9,069 nucleotides of DNA from Chloroflexota bacterium. GTDB taxonomy: Bacteria; Chloroflexota; UBA5177; JANWHV01. The stretch is taken from positions 1 through 9,069 of the forward strand of contig JANWHO010000070.1 of NCBI GenBank assembly GCA_025450375.1. The letters run 5' to 3'. Below are positions 1 to 7,129 of the stretch, one piece after another (position 1 is the stretch's first letter; each line of letters starts with the position of its first letter). Below the pieces are notes generated by a model that saw only the letters and a program-made list of their open reading frames with translations, did no database searches and had not been told where the DNA came from. The position numbers and the translations under genes are program-made.

Positions 1-79
1 CATCGTGGTCTCTGGCGGGGCGCTGGTGGAAAAGGGCCAGATTCTGATGTACGTTGAGCCGCTGGGAGACCTATCTTGA
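1..79 (+). CDS. accB: Biotin carboxyl carrier protein-like C-terminus (partial)
   Basis: Only the last 25 codons and the TGA stop (77-79) are in the window; the frame is read from base 2. The peptide ends with GGALVEKGQILMYVEPLGDL. This matches the last strands of the biotinyl domain of the acetyl-CoA carboxylase carrier protein, where a GxxVxxGQxL turn is followed by a strand ending in a proline. The biotinylated lysine would lie upstream, outside the window. In acetyl-CoA carboxylase this subunit carries the carboxyl group used to make malonyl-CoA. The neighbour supports the call: fabH starts inside the stop codon, so both steps of fatty-acid initiation would be translationally coupled. A biotinyl or lipoyl domain from another carboxylase cannot be excluded on 25 residues. 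Confidence 0.6.
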   Translation, partial: IVVSGGALVEKGQILMYVEPLGDLS

Positions 80-1053
80 CCTTTAGGACCACGGTACGCG
101 GTTCAGGATGTTACCTGCCCGAGCGGATTATGACCAACGACGATCTAGCCCGGTTGGTCGATACATCGGACGAATGGATTTTTACCCGCACGGGAATCCG
201 GCAACGGCGGATCGTCGCTCCGGGGGAAACCACCTCGTCCATGGCAATTCGCGCCGCGCGGGCCGCGCTTGATTCCGCTGGGATGGAAGGCGGGGAGATC
301 GATCTCACCATTCTGGCTACCTGTACGCCGGACTATGGGTTTCCCGCCGGCGCCTGCCTCGTGCAGGACGCGGTGGGAGCCCACGGCGGCGCCTACGATC
401 TGGAAGCGGCATGCTCCGGCTTCGTCTACGGTCTGGCCTCGGCCTGCTCGCTGATTCAGGCGGGCGTCGCCCACCATGCCCTGGTAATCGGCAGTGAGAT
501 CTATTCGCGTGTGCTCGATTGGCACGATCGCCGTACCTGCATCCTGTTTGGTGACGGCGCCGGGGCGGTGGTGATCTCGCGCGCCGACCGGCCCGGCGAC
601 CTGCCCGCCTTCCGCCTCGGTTCCGATGGCGGAGGAGCCAACATGCTCATCCTCCCCGGCGGGGGCCTGGCCGAGGTGGGGGAGGATCGAGTCCTGGCCC
701 GCGGGGTACGGATGAACGGGCCCGAGACGTTTAAGTTCGGCGTCCGAGTGGTGGTTGAGGTTACGGAGCAGATTTTGGGCGACACCGGTCTGTCCGTCTC
801 GGACATCGATTGGCTGGTGCTGCATCAAGCGAATCAGCGGATTATCACCGCCGCGGCCAAGCGTCTGGGCTTCGCCGACCATCAGGTGATGAGTAATATC
901 GAGCACTACGGCAATACCTCGGCCGCCAGCATCCCGATCGCCCTGGATGACTGGGTTAAGCGCGGGGCCGTCAATCCCGGCCAGAAGCTGCTTATGATCG
1001 GCTTTGGCGGTGGGCTCACCTGGGCGGCGGGGCTGCTCACCTGGCGAGACTAG
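76..1053 (+). CDS. fabH: Beta-ketoacyl-ACP synthase III (FabH)
   Basis: This thiolase-fold enzyme condenses an acyl-CoA primer with malonyl-ACP, the first step of type II fatty-acid synthesis in the cytosol. The product is 325 residues, the usual FabH length. The full catalytic triad is visible: Cys113 in EAACSGFVYGL, His250 in WLVLHQANQRI and Asn280 in EHYGNTSAAS. The N-terminal motif DEWIFTRTGIRQRR (32-45) is also typical, as is the C-terminal GFGGGLTWAA. The TTG start at 76-78 overlaps the upstream accB stop as TTGA. GGGAG at 63-67 stands 8 nt ahead of it and no better in-frame start is seen, so the start rests on coupling and on the N-terminus matching the family. A terminator follows 17 bases after the stop. 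I cannot tell from sequence whether it prefers straight or branched primers. The family call is firm. Confidence 0.95.
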   Translation: MTFRTTVRGSGCYLPERIMTNDDLARLVDTSDEWIFTRTGIRQRRIVAPGETTSSMAIRAARAALDSAGMEGGEIDLTILATCTPDYGFPAGACLVQDAVGAHGGAYDLEAACSGFVYGLASACSLIQAGVAHHALVIGSEIYSRVLDWHDRRTCILFGDGAGAVVISRADRPGDLPAFRLGSDGGGANMLILPGGGLAEVGEDRVLARGVRMNGPETFKFGVRVVVEVTEQILGDTGLSVSDIDWLVLHQANQRIITAAAKRLGFADHQVMSNIEHYGNTSAASIPIALDDWVKRGAVNPGQKLLMIGFGGGLTWAAGLLTWRD

Positions 1054-1059
1054 CCGATT

Positions 1060-1140
1060 GCCACATGGCGAAAAGTCCGATGGCCCGACATACTGGTCGG
1101 GCCATCGGACTTTTCATTGTGCGGGCTGGGGCCATGTGGC
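1060..1140. repeat. Outer inverted repeat flanking the terminator hairpin
   Basis: GCCACATGGC (1060-1069) and its exact reverse complement GCCATGTGGC (1131-1140) bracket the terminator stem, with 1 unpaired base on the left and 16 on the right. Each arm is itself nearly palindromic. The arms could extend the terminator hairpin with an asymmetric bulge or form a protein-binding pair. A 10-bp match this close could also be chance. Confidence 0.4.
1071..1114. terminator. Bidirectional intrinsic terminator between fabH and the tRNA-Ser genes
   Basis: A perfect 19-bp inverted repeat (1071-1089 with 1096-1114) encloses the 6-nt loop ATACTG. The left arm begins AAAA and the right arm ends TTTT, so each strand yields a GC-rich hairpin with a short U-run at its 3' side. 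It lies 17 bases past the fabH stop and 47 bases past the 3' end of tRNA-Ser(GCT), which is read toward it. It therefore probably ends both converging transcripts. Confidence 0.85.
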
Positions 1141-1161
1141 CAACCGTGGCGGAGGAGAGTG

Positions 1162-1248
1162 CGGAGAGGGGGGGATTCGAACCCCCGGTGGGATTTCTCC
1201 CACAGCGGTTTAGCAAACCGCCGCACTAGGCCACTATGCGACCTCTCC
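1162..1248 (-). tRNA. tRNA-Ser (anticodon GCT)
   Basis: The minus strand folds into a class II tRNA of 87 nt that reads AGC/AGU serine codons. The acceptor stem pairs GGAGAGG (from 1248) with CCTCTCC (to 1163), with discriminator G at 1162 as expected for serine. The anticodon stem GCGGT/ACCGC holds loop TTGCTAA, with the anticodon at 1214-1212. The long variable arm GTGGGA-GAAA-TCCCAC is diagnostic of Ser, Leu or Tyr. The T arm is GGGGG-TTCGAAT-CCCCC. The 3' CCA is not encoded, so it must be added by the CCA-adding enzyme. It lies 22 bases downstream of the other tRNA-Ser and is probably co-transcribed with it. Confidence 0.96.
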
Positions 1249-1268
1249 GGATGCTGAATAACGCCATT

Positions 1269-1353
<85 letters not shown>

Positions 1354-1380
1354 AGACCGGTGGGAAGACCTGGCCCCAAC

Positions 1381-1409
1381 ATGGTAGCGTACCCTTTTCG
1401 GCCTGTCAA
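1381..1409 (-). promoter_or_regulatory. Sigma70-type promoter for the tRNA-Ser pair
   Basis: On the minus strand a perfect TTGACA -35 box (1409-1404) is followed after exactly 17 nt by TACCAT (1386-1381), a 4/6 -10 box keeping the key A2 and T6. The predicted start is near 1374-1376. The stretch after the -10 box is G-rich (GTTGGGG), like the GC-rich discriminators of stable-RNA promoters that respond to ppGpp. Growth-rate control is inference only. Confidence 0.75.
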
Positions 1410-1432
1410 CGGCGGCAACCTTGACCCTTCGG

Positions 1433-1462
1433 TGGACAGCGTCCCCATACATCCCAGATAAT
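1433..1462 (+). promoter_or_regulatory. Promoter for the glycosyltransferase gene
   Basis: TGGACA (1433-1438, 5/6 to consensus) and GATAAT (1457-1462, 5/6) are separated by 18 nt. The predicted start is near 1469, about 26 bases before the glycosyltransferase ATG. It faces away from the tRNA promoter, and the two -35 boxes are 23 bases apart, so the two units are divergent. Confidence 0.6.
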
Positions 1463-1468
1463 GGGGCC

Positions 1469-1498
1469 ATGAGTGCGCCGGATGGTAGTTGCCGATGA
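1469..1498 (+). other. Possible nine-codon leader ORF overlapping the glycosyltransferase start
   Basis: ATG at 1469-1471 opens a frame encoding MSAPDGSCR that stops with TGA at 1496-1498. This stop overlaps the glycosyltransferase ATG (1495-1497) as ATGA. The ATG coincides with the predicted transcription start, which would make it a leaderless mini-gene coupled to the next gene. No ribosome binding site precedes it, and a short open frame is easily produced by chance, so this is a suggestion. Confidence 0.2.
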
Positions 1499-2262
1499 AT
1501 GAAGCGCCGCGTCGCCGCGTCGCGCCGATCCGCGGCATCTCGGCGGTGCTTCCTGCCTACAACGAGGCGGCGAACCTCTCCCAGATGGTGGCACGGACCC
1601 TTGAGGCCCTGGACGACGCGGTACCCGAGTATGAGGTCATCATCGTGGATGATGGCAGCCGCGACGCGACGCCCCGCCTCGCCGATGGGCTGGCGGCCCG
1701 CGATCCTCGGATACGGGTCATCCATCAGGCTGGTCGCCGCGGGTACGGCGCCGCGATCCGAGCTGGGGTGGACGAGGCGACCAAGCAATTCATCTGGTGC
1801 CTGGATGCCGATGGACAATACAACCCCGCCGATATTTCCCGTTTAGTCCAGTGGGACGATGCCAACGACGTGGTGGCGGGCTACCGGCTTCGCAGGGCCG
1901 ATCCCGCATACCGCGTCCTTCTCAGCCGCTGCTATCGACTCCTGATCCGCCTGGTCCTGGGGATCAGATCACGAGATCCCAATTGCGGCTTCAAACTCTT
2001 CCGCGCCACGACGCTCAAGAGCTTGCCGCTCACGGCTGACGGGCGCCTGATTCAGGTGGAGATTCTGGCGCGCCTGCGCGAACGGAACGTGCCCGTGCGT
2101 GAGGTTGGAGTCCGCCATGTCGCACGCCACGCGGGCAGGCAAACGGGGGCCCGCCCACGGGTTGTTTTCACGATGATTCGTGAACTGGTCGTGCTCCGCC
2201 GGAAACTCCGCGAGGAGGAAGCGGCGTCCAGGCGCGGAGCAAAGCCGGATGCTTCCGGCTGA
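1495..2262 (+). CDS. Family 2 glycosyltransferase (polyprenyl/dolichyl-phosphate sugar transferase type)
   Basis: The 255-residue product is a GT-A fold enzyme that would move a sugar from a nucleotide sugar to an acceptor, probably a polyprenyl phosphate at the inner membrane face. The N-terminal strand ISAVLPAYNEAANL (15-28), nucleotide-binding VDDGSRDATP (51-60), GYGAAIRAG (83-91) and metal-binding DADGQ (104-108) are all in order. DPNCGFKLFR (161-170) and the region to 230 match the DPM1/Ppm-like subgroup. No transmembrane helices follow the catalytic domain, unlike the bacterial flippase-linked versions; the tail is basic and charged. I take ATG 1495; a TTG at 1489 would add two residues. 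No strong Shine-Dalgarno is seen, so translation may depend on the short leader. It converges on the B3/B4 gene 22 bases away with no clear terminator between. Sugar donor and acceptor are unknown. Confidence 0.85.
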   Translation: MNEAPRRRVAPIRGISAVLPAYNEAANLSQMVARTLEALDDAVPEYEVIIVDDGSRDATPRLADGLAARDPRIRVIHQAGRRGYGAAIRAGVDEATKQFIWCLDADGQYNPADISRLVQWDDANDVVAGYRLRRADPAYRVLLSRCYRLLIRLVLGIRSRDPNCGFKLFRATTLKSLPLTADGRLIQVEILARLRERNVPVREVGVRHVARHAGRQTGARPRVVFTMIRELVVLRRKLREEEAASRRGAKPDASG

Positions 2263-2284
2263 GGTCGGCAGGCAAGACCGTCGC

Positions 2285-2995
2285 CTACCCTAACCTCAAC
2301 TCGTCGTCGCCGGCTCGGACGATATGCGTCACGGCAGCCGCTCCGAGATGTTCGCGCAGCAATCCGGCCAGATCGTCGCAGGCCGCTTGCACCGCCGCTG
2401 GACCGGTGGGCGGCATCCCTTCGATGCAGAGGAAGGCATTGGTGGTGTTGGGGGTCAGCTTCGTCCGATCCGCCTCCCGCCAGTTCCAGCAGCGGCAGAT
2501 CACCCCGACATCATCCCGATAGATCACCTCGCCCGGTTGCGGCGGTTGGTCCTCGCTCAGTCCCAGAGGGACAAAGGGTTCGCCTCCTGTCGCCCGGGTC
2601 AGGACGAGGGGGCCGGCGACCGCCGTCAGGTCCTCACCGCCACAGGGAAGAAAATGTTGGAGGGAGATCGCGTTGTACAGATCAACCAGAGGGTTGATAC
2701 TGCGGATCGTCCCCAATCGGGCGGATCGGAGGAGGTTTTCAATCGAGGAGCGGAACTTCGCCGGCTTGACCCCGAAGGCGCTGTACGCATTTCGCCAGGG
2801 AGCCACCGCGGGGTGAGTGGCCAGATCCTCGTCACCCAATCGCGCCGCGGCGCTATCGCCTGCCTTGGCCAGGAGAGCGGCGCACCGTTCTGGACGACGA
2901 CTATTGTCCAGGTCGCGGGCGACCACAACCCCGATCACCGCATTGGGGAATAGGGCCCAAAAGGACGGATCGACGCGGAAACTCTGATTCCCCAT
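2285..2995 (-). CDS. Free-standing B3/B4-domain protein (PheRS-beta editing-domain-like)
   Basis: The product is 236 residues and consists of little besides one B3/B4 domain, the module that in the beta subunit of phenylalanyl-tRNA synthetase clears mischarged tRNA. Family motifs are in order: GVKPAKFRSSIENLL (75-89), INPLVDLYN (100-108), CGGED (118-122), GGEPFVPLG (137-145), PGEVIYRDD (154-162) and CRCWNWREADRTKLT (167-181). There is no signal peptide or membrane segment, so it is cytosolic. I prefer ATG 2993-2995: GAGGAA stands 7 nt ahead of it. The ATG at 3008-3010, overlapping the end of radA, has that element pressed against it. The gene begins 4 bases after the radA stop and is probably the last of the operon. 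Substrate is unknown; trans-editing of a mischarged tRNA or hydrolysis of an amino-acid derivative are both possible. Confidence 0.88.
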   Translation of the reverse strand: MGNQSFRVDPSFWALFPNAVIGVVVARDLDNSRRPERCAALLAKAGDSAAARLGDEDLATHPAVAPWRNAYSAFGVKPAKFRSSIENLLRSARLGTIRSINPLVDLYNAISLQHFLPCGGEDLTAVAGPLVLTRATGGEPFVPLGLSEDQPPQPGEVIYRDDVGVICRCWNWREADRTKLTPNTTNAFLCIEGMPPTGPAAVQAACDDLAGLLREHLGAAAVTHIVRAGDDELRLG

Positions 2996-2999
2996 CCCC

Positions 3000-4445
3000 T
3001 TATTCCTCATCTTCCTCTATCTGACGGCGGCTGCCTCTCGCCGCTGAGCGGTCGCCGCGCGATGGCGCCCCGTGCGGCATTACCAGACGCATCGCCTCCT
3101 GCACGGTTGCCACCCCGTCGAGTTGCATGCCCGCCGGTGTTTTTCCCCGCAGGGCCCGCGCGTTGGTCGCCGGCAGCATCACACGGGTGAACCCCAGCTT
3201 ACTTGCCTCATTCACCCGATCGGCGGCCCGGCTAATCGCCCGCACCTCACCGGAAAGGCCCAGTTCGCCGAAGGCGACCATTTCCGCCGGTACTACCGTG
3301 TCGGTGAGACTGGAGACGATGGCCAGGGCGGTGGGCAGGTCGGCGGCCGGCTCACTGAGCCGGAGGCCGCCCACCACATTGCAGTAGACATCGAAGGTGT
3401 GTAGTGGGAGGCCGGCGCGTTTGCTCAGAATGGCCAGCAGGAGATGAAGACGGTTGAGATCCATGCCGGCACAGGTGCGCCGTGGGAGACTGAAGGTGGT
3501 GGCGCTCACCAACGCCTGGATTTCCGCTAAAAGGGGCCGGGTGCCTTCGAGAGTGGCGGCCACGGCGGAACCGGGATGTGAGGCGCCGCGTTCGGCCAGG
3601 AAGGCGGCGGAGGGATTCGACACCTCCACCATCCCGTCGTCACGCATCTCGAACACCCCAACCTCGTTGGTCGAGCCGAAGCGGTTCTTGACGCTCCGCA
3701 GGAGACGATAGGCGTGGAAGCTATCGCCCTCCAGGTAGAGGACCGTATCGACAATATGCTCCAGCACCCGAGGGCCCGCGATGGCCCCTTCTTTGGTGAC
3801 GTGGCCCACGATCACAATGGGAACATGGCTGGTCTTGGCGGCATGCATCAAGCGGGCCGTGCTCTCCCGCACCTGTGAGACACTTCCCGCCGCCGATTCG
3901 ATATCGGTCACCTGCATGGTTAGGATTGAGTCCACGACCATCAGGGCGGGGCCCAAGTCCAGCATGGCGGCAAGAATGGTATCGATGTCAACCTCGGCCA
4001 GGAGATACAATTCCGGTGGCACCTCGCCCAAGCGGTCGGCGCGCAACTTCACCTGTTCCGCCGATTCCTCGCCGGTCACATAGAGCACCGCATGTTCTTG
4101 ACTGAGTTGCAGGCAGAGCTGCAGCAGGAGGGTGGATTTCCCGATCCCGGGATCGCCGCCGATCAGGACCAAAGATCCAGGTACCAGGCCACCCCCCAAT
4201 ACCCGGTCCAATTCGACGATCGGAATCCGTCGGCGGGCCCAATTGTCTGACGACACCTCGCGGAGGCGGGTGGGCCGGGCGGCGCCGGAGGATCGGGCTA
4301 TGTGAGTGGCGGTGGTGGCCGGACTGGCTTCCTGGATCGTTTCCACAAGCGAGTTCCAGGAGCCGCAACTTGGACAGCGCCCATACTGGGTGGGATATTG
4401 GCTCGCGCACTGTTGGCACACAAAGCTGGTTCGGCGTTTCGCCAT
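3000..4445 (-). CDS. radA: DNA repair protein RadA
   Basis: RadA (Sms) is a RecA-like ATPase that promotes branch migration in recombinational repair. The 481-residue product has the full layout. A four-cysteine zinc finger comes first (C10, C13, C24, C27). The ATPase core carries Walker A GGDPGIGKST (96-105) and Walker B VVDS (170-173). The RadA-specific KNRFG motif is at 253-257. A Lon-protease-like C-terminal domain spans about 290-455 (for example PTALAIVSSL, GELGLSGEVR). The tail is charged, which makes the protein slightly longer than the usual 450-460 residues. The start is ATG 4445-4443, with GAGGAG (4459-4454) 8 nt upstream. A small palindrome, CTCGGGTCCGAG at 4457-4468, overlaps that site and could weaken initiation. 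It lies downstream of clpC, an order also common in Firmicutes, with a hairpin between them. Confidence 0.96.
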   Translation of the reverse strand: MAKRRTSFVCQQCASQYPTQYGRCPSCGSWNSLVETIQEASPATTATHIARSSGAARPTRLREVSSDNWARRRIPIVELDRVLGGGLVPGSLVLIGGDPGIGKSTLLLQLCLQLSQEHAVLYVTGEESAEQVKLRADRLGEVPPELYLLAEVDIDTILAAMLDLGPALMVVDSILTMQVTDIESAAGSVSQVRESTARLMHAAKTSHVPIVIVGHVTKEGAIAGPRVLEHIVDTVLYLEGDSFHAYRLLRSVKNRFGSTNEVGVFEMRDDGMVEVSNPSAAFLAERGASHPGSAVAATLEGTRPLLAEIQALVSATTFSLPRRTCAGMDLNRLHLLLAILSKRAGLPLHTFDVYCNVVGGLRLSEPAADLPTALAIVSSLTDTVVPAEMVAFGELGLSGEVRAISRAADRVNEASKLGFTRVMLPATNARALRGKTPAGMQLDGVATVQEAMRLVMPHGAPSRGDRSAARGSRRQIEEDEE

Positions 4446-4484
4446 TCACCACGCTCCTCGGGTCCGAGACCACGGGTGGAGATG

Positions 4485-4522
4485 AAGGAGGGCTGCCGGC
4501 CCACAGGCCGGCAGCCCTCCTT
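4485..4522 (-). terminator. Stable hairpin between clpC and radA, possible partial terminator
   Basis: A perfect 17-bp inverted repeat (4485-4501 with 4506-4522) encloses a 4-nt loop, 18 bases after the clpC stop. Read leftward it is followed by TTCATC, a poor U-tract, so read-through into radA is likely. Read rightward it is followed by TTTCGTTATC, but no plus-strand gene feeds it. I see no convincing promoter between it and radA. It may act as a leaky terminator or a 3'-end stabiliser. Confidence 0.55.
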
Positions 4523-4540
4523 TCGTTATCGTCTACGATG

Positions 4541-7045
4541 CTAATCCGCTTCGGCGAGTACCGGCTCGGGTTCCCTCTCGTGGATCCGAGGCTGCACCTC
4601 CAGGTGCATTTCACCATTGACTACTTCGGCACCTACGCTGTCCCCAGGATGGAATTTACCCTGGAGCAGGCCCTCGGCCAATGGATCCTCGATGAAGTTC
4701 TGGATGGCTCGGCGGAGCGGACGGGCCCCATTGGCCGCGTCGAAGCCCTTCTCGACCAGGAAGTCCTTGGCCGCGTCACTGGCGTCCAGGGTCATCTCCT
4801 GTTCGATCAACTGAGCCCGCACCCGACGGAGCATCAACTCGACGATCTGGCGAATCTGATCCTGCCGCAAGGAATGGAAGACGATCGTGGCGTCGATCCG
4901 ATTGAGGAACTCTGGCTTGAAGGTCTGCTTCAACTCCCCGGTGATTTTCCGGATCATCTCCTCGTGGTTCCGGTCCTGCTTGGCCTTGGTATCGTCGTCG
5001 TCCTTCGATGTACGGAAGCCCAGGGCTGCCTCCCGATTGAGGAGGTTGGCGCCGATGTTGGAGGTCATGACAATAATCGTGTTGCGGAAATCCACCGCCC
5101 GACCCTTGGCATCGGTCAACTTGCCGTCCTCCAGGATCTGGAGGAGGATATTGAACACCTCGGGATGCGCCTTCTCGACCTCATCCAGGAGAACCACGGA
5201 ATAGGACTTTCGCCGCACCGCCTCGGTGAGCTGGCCGCCCTCCTCGTAGCCGACATAGCCGGGCGGTGCCCCAACCAAGCGAGCCACCGCGTGGCGTTCC
5301 ATGAACTCGGACATGTCGATCTTGATCAGCATGTCCTCGCTGCCGAACATGAACTCAGCCAGGGCCTTGGCCAGTTCGGTCTTCCCCACTCCGGTCGGTC
5401 CCAGAAAGATGAAGCTTCCGATAGGCCGCTTGGGATCCTTGAGCCCGGTGCGAGCCCGCCGCACCGCCTTGGCGATGACCGTGATTGCCTCTTCCTGCCC
5501 GATCACCCGGCCATGCAGGGCGACCTCCATCTGGAGCAACCGCTCGGATTCCTCCTGGGCAATCCGACGAACCGGGATACCGGTCCACATCGAGACAACC
5601 TCGGCGATATCCTCCTCGCCCACCACCATGGCCCGATCGGGCGAGGCTTCCCGTTCCTGCCAGCTTGATTGCAGGTTGGCGATTTTATCGCGCAACTGCT
5701 TCTCGCGCGTGCGCAGATCGGCGGCCGTTTCGTACTGCTGGGCCTTGATCGCCGCTTCCTTGTCGGTTTGCACCTGCTCGATATTATGCAGTGCTTCCTT
5801 CAGGGAGAACGCCTGGCCCGACCGTTGCAACCGCACACGGGCCGACGCCTCGTCCATCAGATCGATTGCCTTGTCGGGCATGAACCGATCGGGAATATAC
5901 CGTTCCGCCATCTCGGCGGCGGCGCGGAGCGCCTCGTCGCTGATTTGCAGATGATGATGCGCCTCGTAGCGGGGCCGCAGCCCATGGAGGATGCGGATAG
6001 TCTCATCTACCGAGGATTCGTTGACCGTAACCATCTGGAAGCGTCGTTCCAGGGCCGCGTCCCGTTCGATGTACTTCCGATACTCGTCCAGAGTCGTGGC
6101 GCCGATACACTGCAATTCGCCGCGGGCCAGGGCCGGTTTGAGGATATTGGCCGCGTCCACGGCCCCCTCGGCGGCTCCGGCGCCCACGATTGTGTGCAAC
6201 TCATCAATGAAGAGGATGCAATCGCCCGCGCTCTTGATCTCCTCGATGATTTTTTTCAGCCGTTCCTCGAACTCGCCGCGGTACTTGGTTCCGGCGACCA
6301 GGGAGCCGATATCGAGGGTAAGCAGGCGCTTCCCGGCCAGAGTCTCCGGTACGTCACCGTTGACAATCCGCTGGGCGAGGCCATCGACGATGGCGGTTTT
6401 CCCGACTCCGGGCTCGCCGACCAGCGCGGCATTGTTTTTCATGCGGCGGCTAAGAATTTGAATCACCCGCTCGATCTCGGTGCCGCGCCCAATCACCGGG
6501 TCCACCTTGCCGGCCCGCGCCTGGGCGGTCATATCCAACCCAAGTTGGTCGATGGTCGGTGTCTTGGTCGAATGCTTGGTCTCGCTATGCGAACTACCCG
6601 TGCTTTGCGACAGCACTTGAATCGTCTGCTGGCGCACCTTTTCCAGGCTGACGCCCAGCGAATCGAGGACGCCGGCCGCGATCCCCTCGCCTTCGCGAAC
6701 CAGGCCAAGGAGCAGGTGTTCGGTCCCGATATAGTGGTGGCCGAGGCGGCGCGCCTCGTCAACCGCCAATTCGATCACCTTCTTGGCCCGCGGGGTCAGG
6801 CCGATCTCACCCACGGTGGGCCTATCGCCCCTGCCAATGATAAATTCGACCGCGCTGCGAACCCGATTGAGTTCGACGCCGAGATTCGAGAGCACCTTGG
6901 CCGCGACACTCTCACCTTCGCGCACCAGTCCAAGCAATAAGTGCTCGGTTCCGATGTAATTATGATTGAAGCGGGTTGCCTCTTCCTGGGCAAGGGTCAG
7001 TACCTTGCGGGCCCGCTCGGTGAACTTGTCGAACCGTTCGTTCAT
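4541..7045 (-). CDS. clpC: ATP-dependent Clp protease ATPase subunit ClpC
   Basis: ClpC is a hexameric AAA+ unfoldase that threads substrates into the ClpP peptidase in the cytosol. The product is 834 residues. Two Clp-N repeats (about 1-75 and 80-145) share [18 protein letters not shown]-1 has Walker A GEPGVGKT (210-217), pore loop GTKYRGEFE (252-260) and Walker B LFIDELHT (278-285). The coiled middle domain (about 410-465) contains a UVR-like stretch, typical of ClpC rather than ClpB or ClpA. AAA-2 has GPTGVGKT (549-556), pore loop GYVGY (596-600) and [12 protein letters not shown] (617-628). ALGF (674-677) is the ClpP-docking loop, so this is a protease partner. I start at ATG 7045-7043: the Clp-N domain begins there and GAGAG lies 7 nt upstream. 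A frame extension to TTG 7090 adds 15 unlike residues. No ctsR, mcsA or mcsB neighbour and no CIRCE or CtsR box is seen. Confidence 0.96.
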   Translation of the reverse strand: MNERFDKFTERARKVLTLAQEEATRFNHNYIGTEHLLLGLVREGESVAAKVLSNLGVELNRVRSAVEFIIGRGDRPTVGEIGLTPRAKKVIELAVDEARRLGHHYIGTEHLLLGLVREGEGIAAGVLDSLGVSLEKVRQQTIQVLSQSTGSSHSETKHSTKTPTIDQLGLDMTAQARAGKVDPVIGRGTEIERVIQILSRRMKNNAALVGEPGVGKTAIVDGLAQRIVNGDVPETLAGKRLLTLDIGSLVAGTKYRGEFEERLKKIIEEIKSAGDCILFIDELHTIVGAGAAEGAVDAANILKPALARGELQCIGATTLDEYRKYIERDAALERRFQMVTVNESSVDETIRILHGLRPRYEAHHHLQISDEALRAAAEMAERYIPDRFMPDKAIDLMDEASARVRLQRSGQAFSLKEALHNIEQVQTDKEAAIKAQQYETAADLRTREKQLRDKIANLQSSWQEREASPDRAMVVGEEDIAEVVSMWTGIPVRRIAQEESERLLQMEVALHGRVIGQEEAITVIAKAVRRARTGLKDPKRPIGSFIFLGPTGVGKTELAKALAEFMFGSEDMLIKIDMSEFMERHAVARLVGAPPGYVGYEEGGQLTEAVRRKSYSVVLLDEVEKAHPEVFNILLQILEDGKLTDAKGRAVDFRNTIIVMTSNIGANLLNREAALGFRTSKDDDDTKAKQDRNHEEMIRKITGELKQTFKPEFLNRIDATIVFHSLRQDQIRQIVELMLRRVRAQLIEQEMTLDASDAAKDFLVEKGFDAANGARPLRRAIQNFIEDPLAEGLLQGKFHPGDSVGAEVVNGEMHLEVQPRIHEREPEPVLAEAD

Positions 7046-7090
7046 CACCTTGCTCTCTTCCTCTTGTTGGACTTGCCCGCCAGATACCAA

Positions 7091-7118
7091 GTGGGGCGCG
7101 GTAGACTCCGCGCCCCAC
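7091..7118 (-). terminator. Hairpin between rpsA and clpC, possible attenuator
   Basis: Perfect 11-bp GC-rich arms (7091-7101 with 7108-7118) enclose a 6-nt loop, starting 11 bases after the S1 stop. Read leftward the hairpin is followed by TTGGTATCTGG, which lacks a U-run, so full termination is unlikely. No promoter fits between it and clpC, whose start is 45 bases further on. It probably sits inside a shared transcript, reducing read-through or protecting an RNA end. Confidence 0.5.
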
Positions 7119-7129
7119 CCTCTGGCCGG

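Noticed and set aside
4370..5668. A 432-codon plus-strand open frame opposite clpC.
   Set aside because: It lies entirely antisense to the end of clpC and the start of radA, whose motifs are unmistakable. Its translation has no recognisable domain, and long antisense frames are expected in GC-rich codon-biased genes.
5669..6940. A 423-codon plus-strand open frame opposite the front of clpC.
   Set aside because: It is the same kind of antisense shadow; the composition mirrors clpC codons and there is no ribosome binding site or promoter.
7046..7090. A 15-residue N-terminal extension of ClpC from TTG 7090.
   Set aside because: The extension matches nothing in the family, starts directly at the foot of the hairpin and lacks a ribosome binding site; ATG 7045 begins the conserved Clp-N domain.
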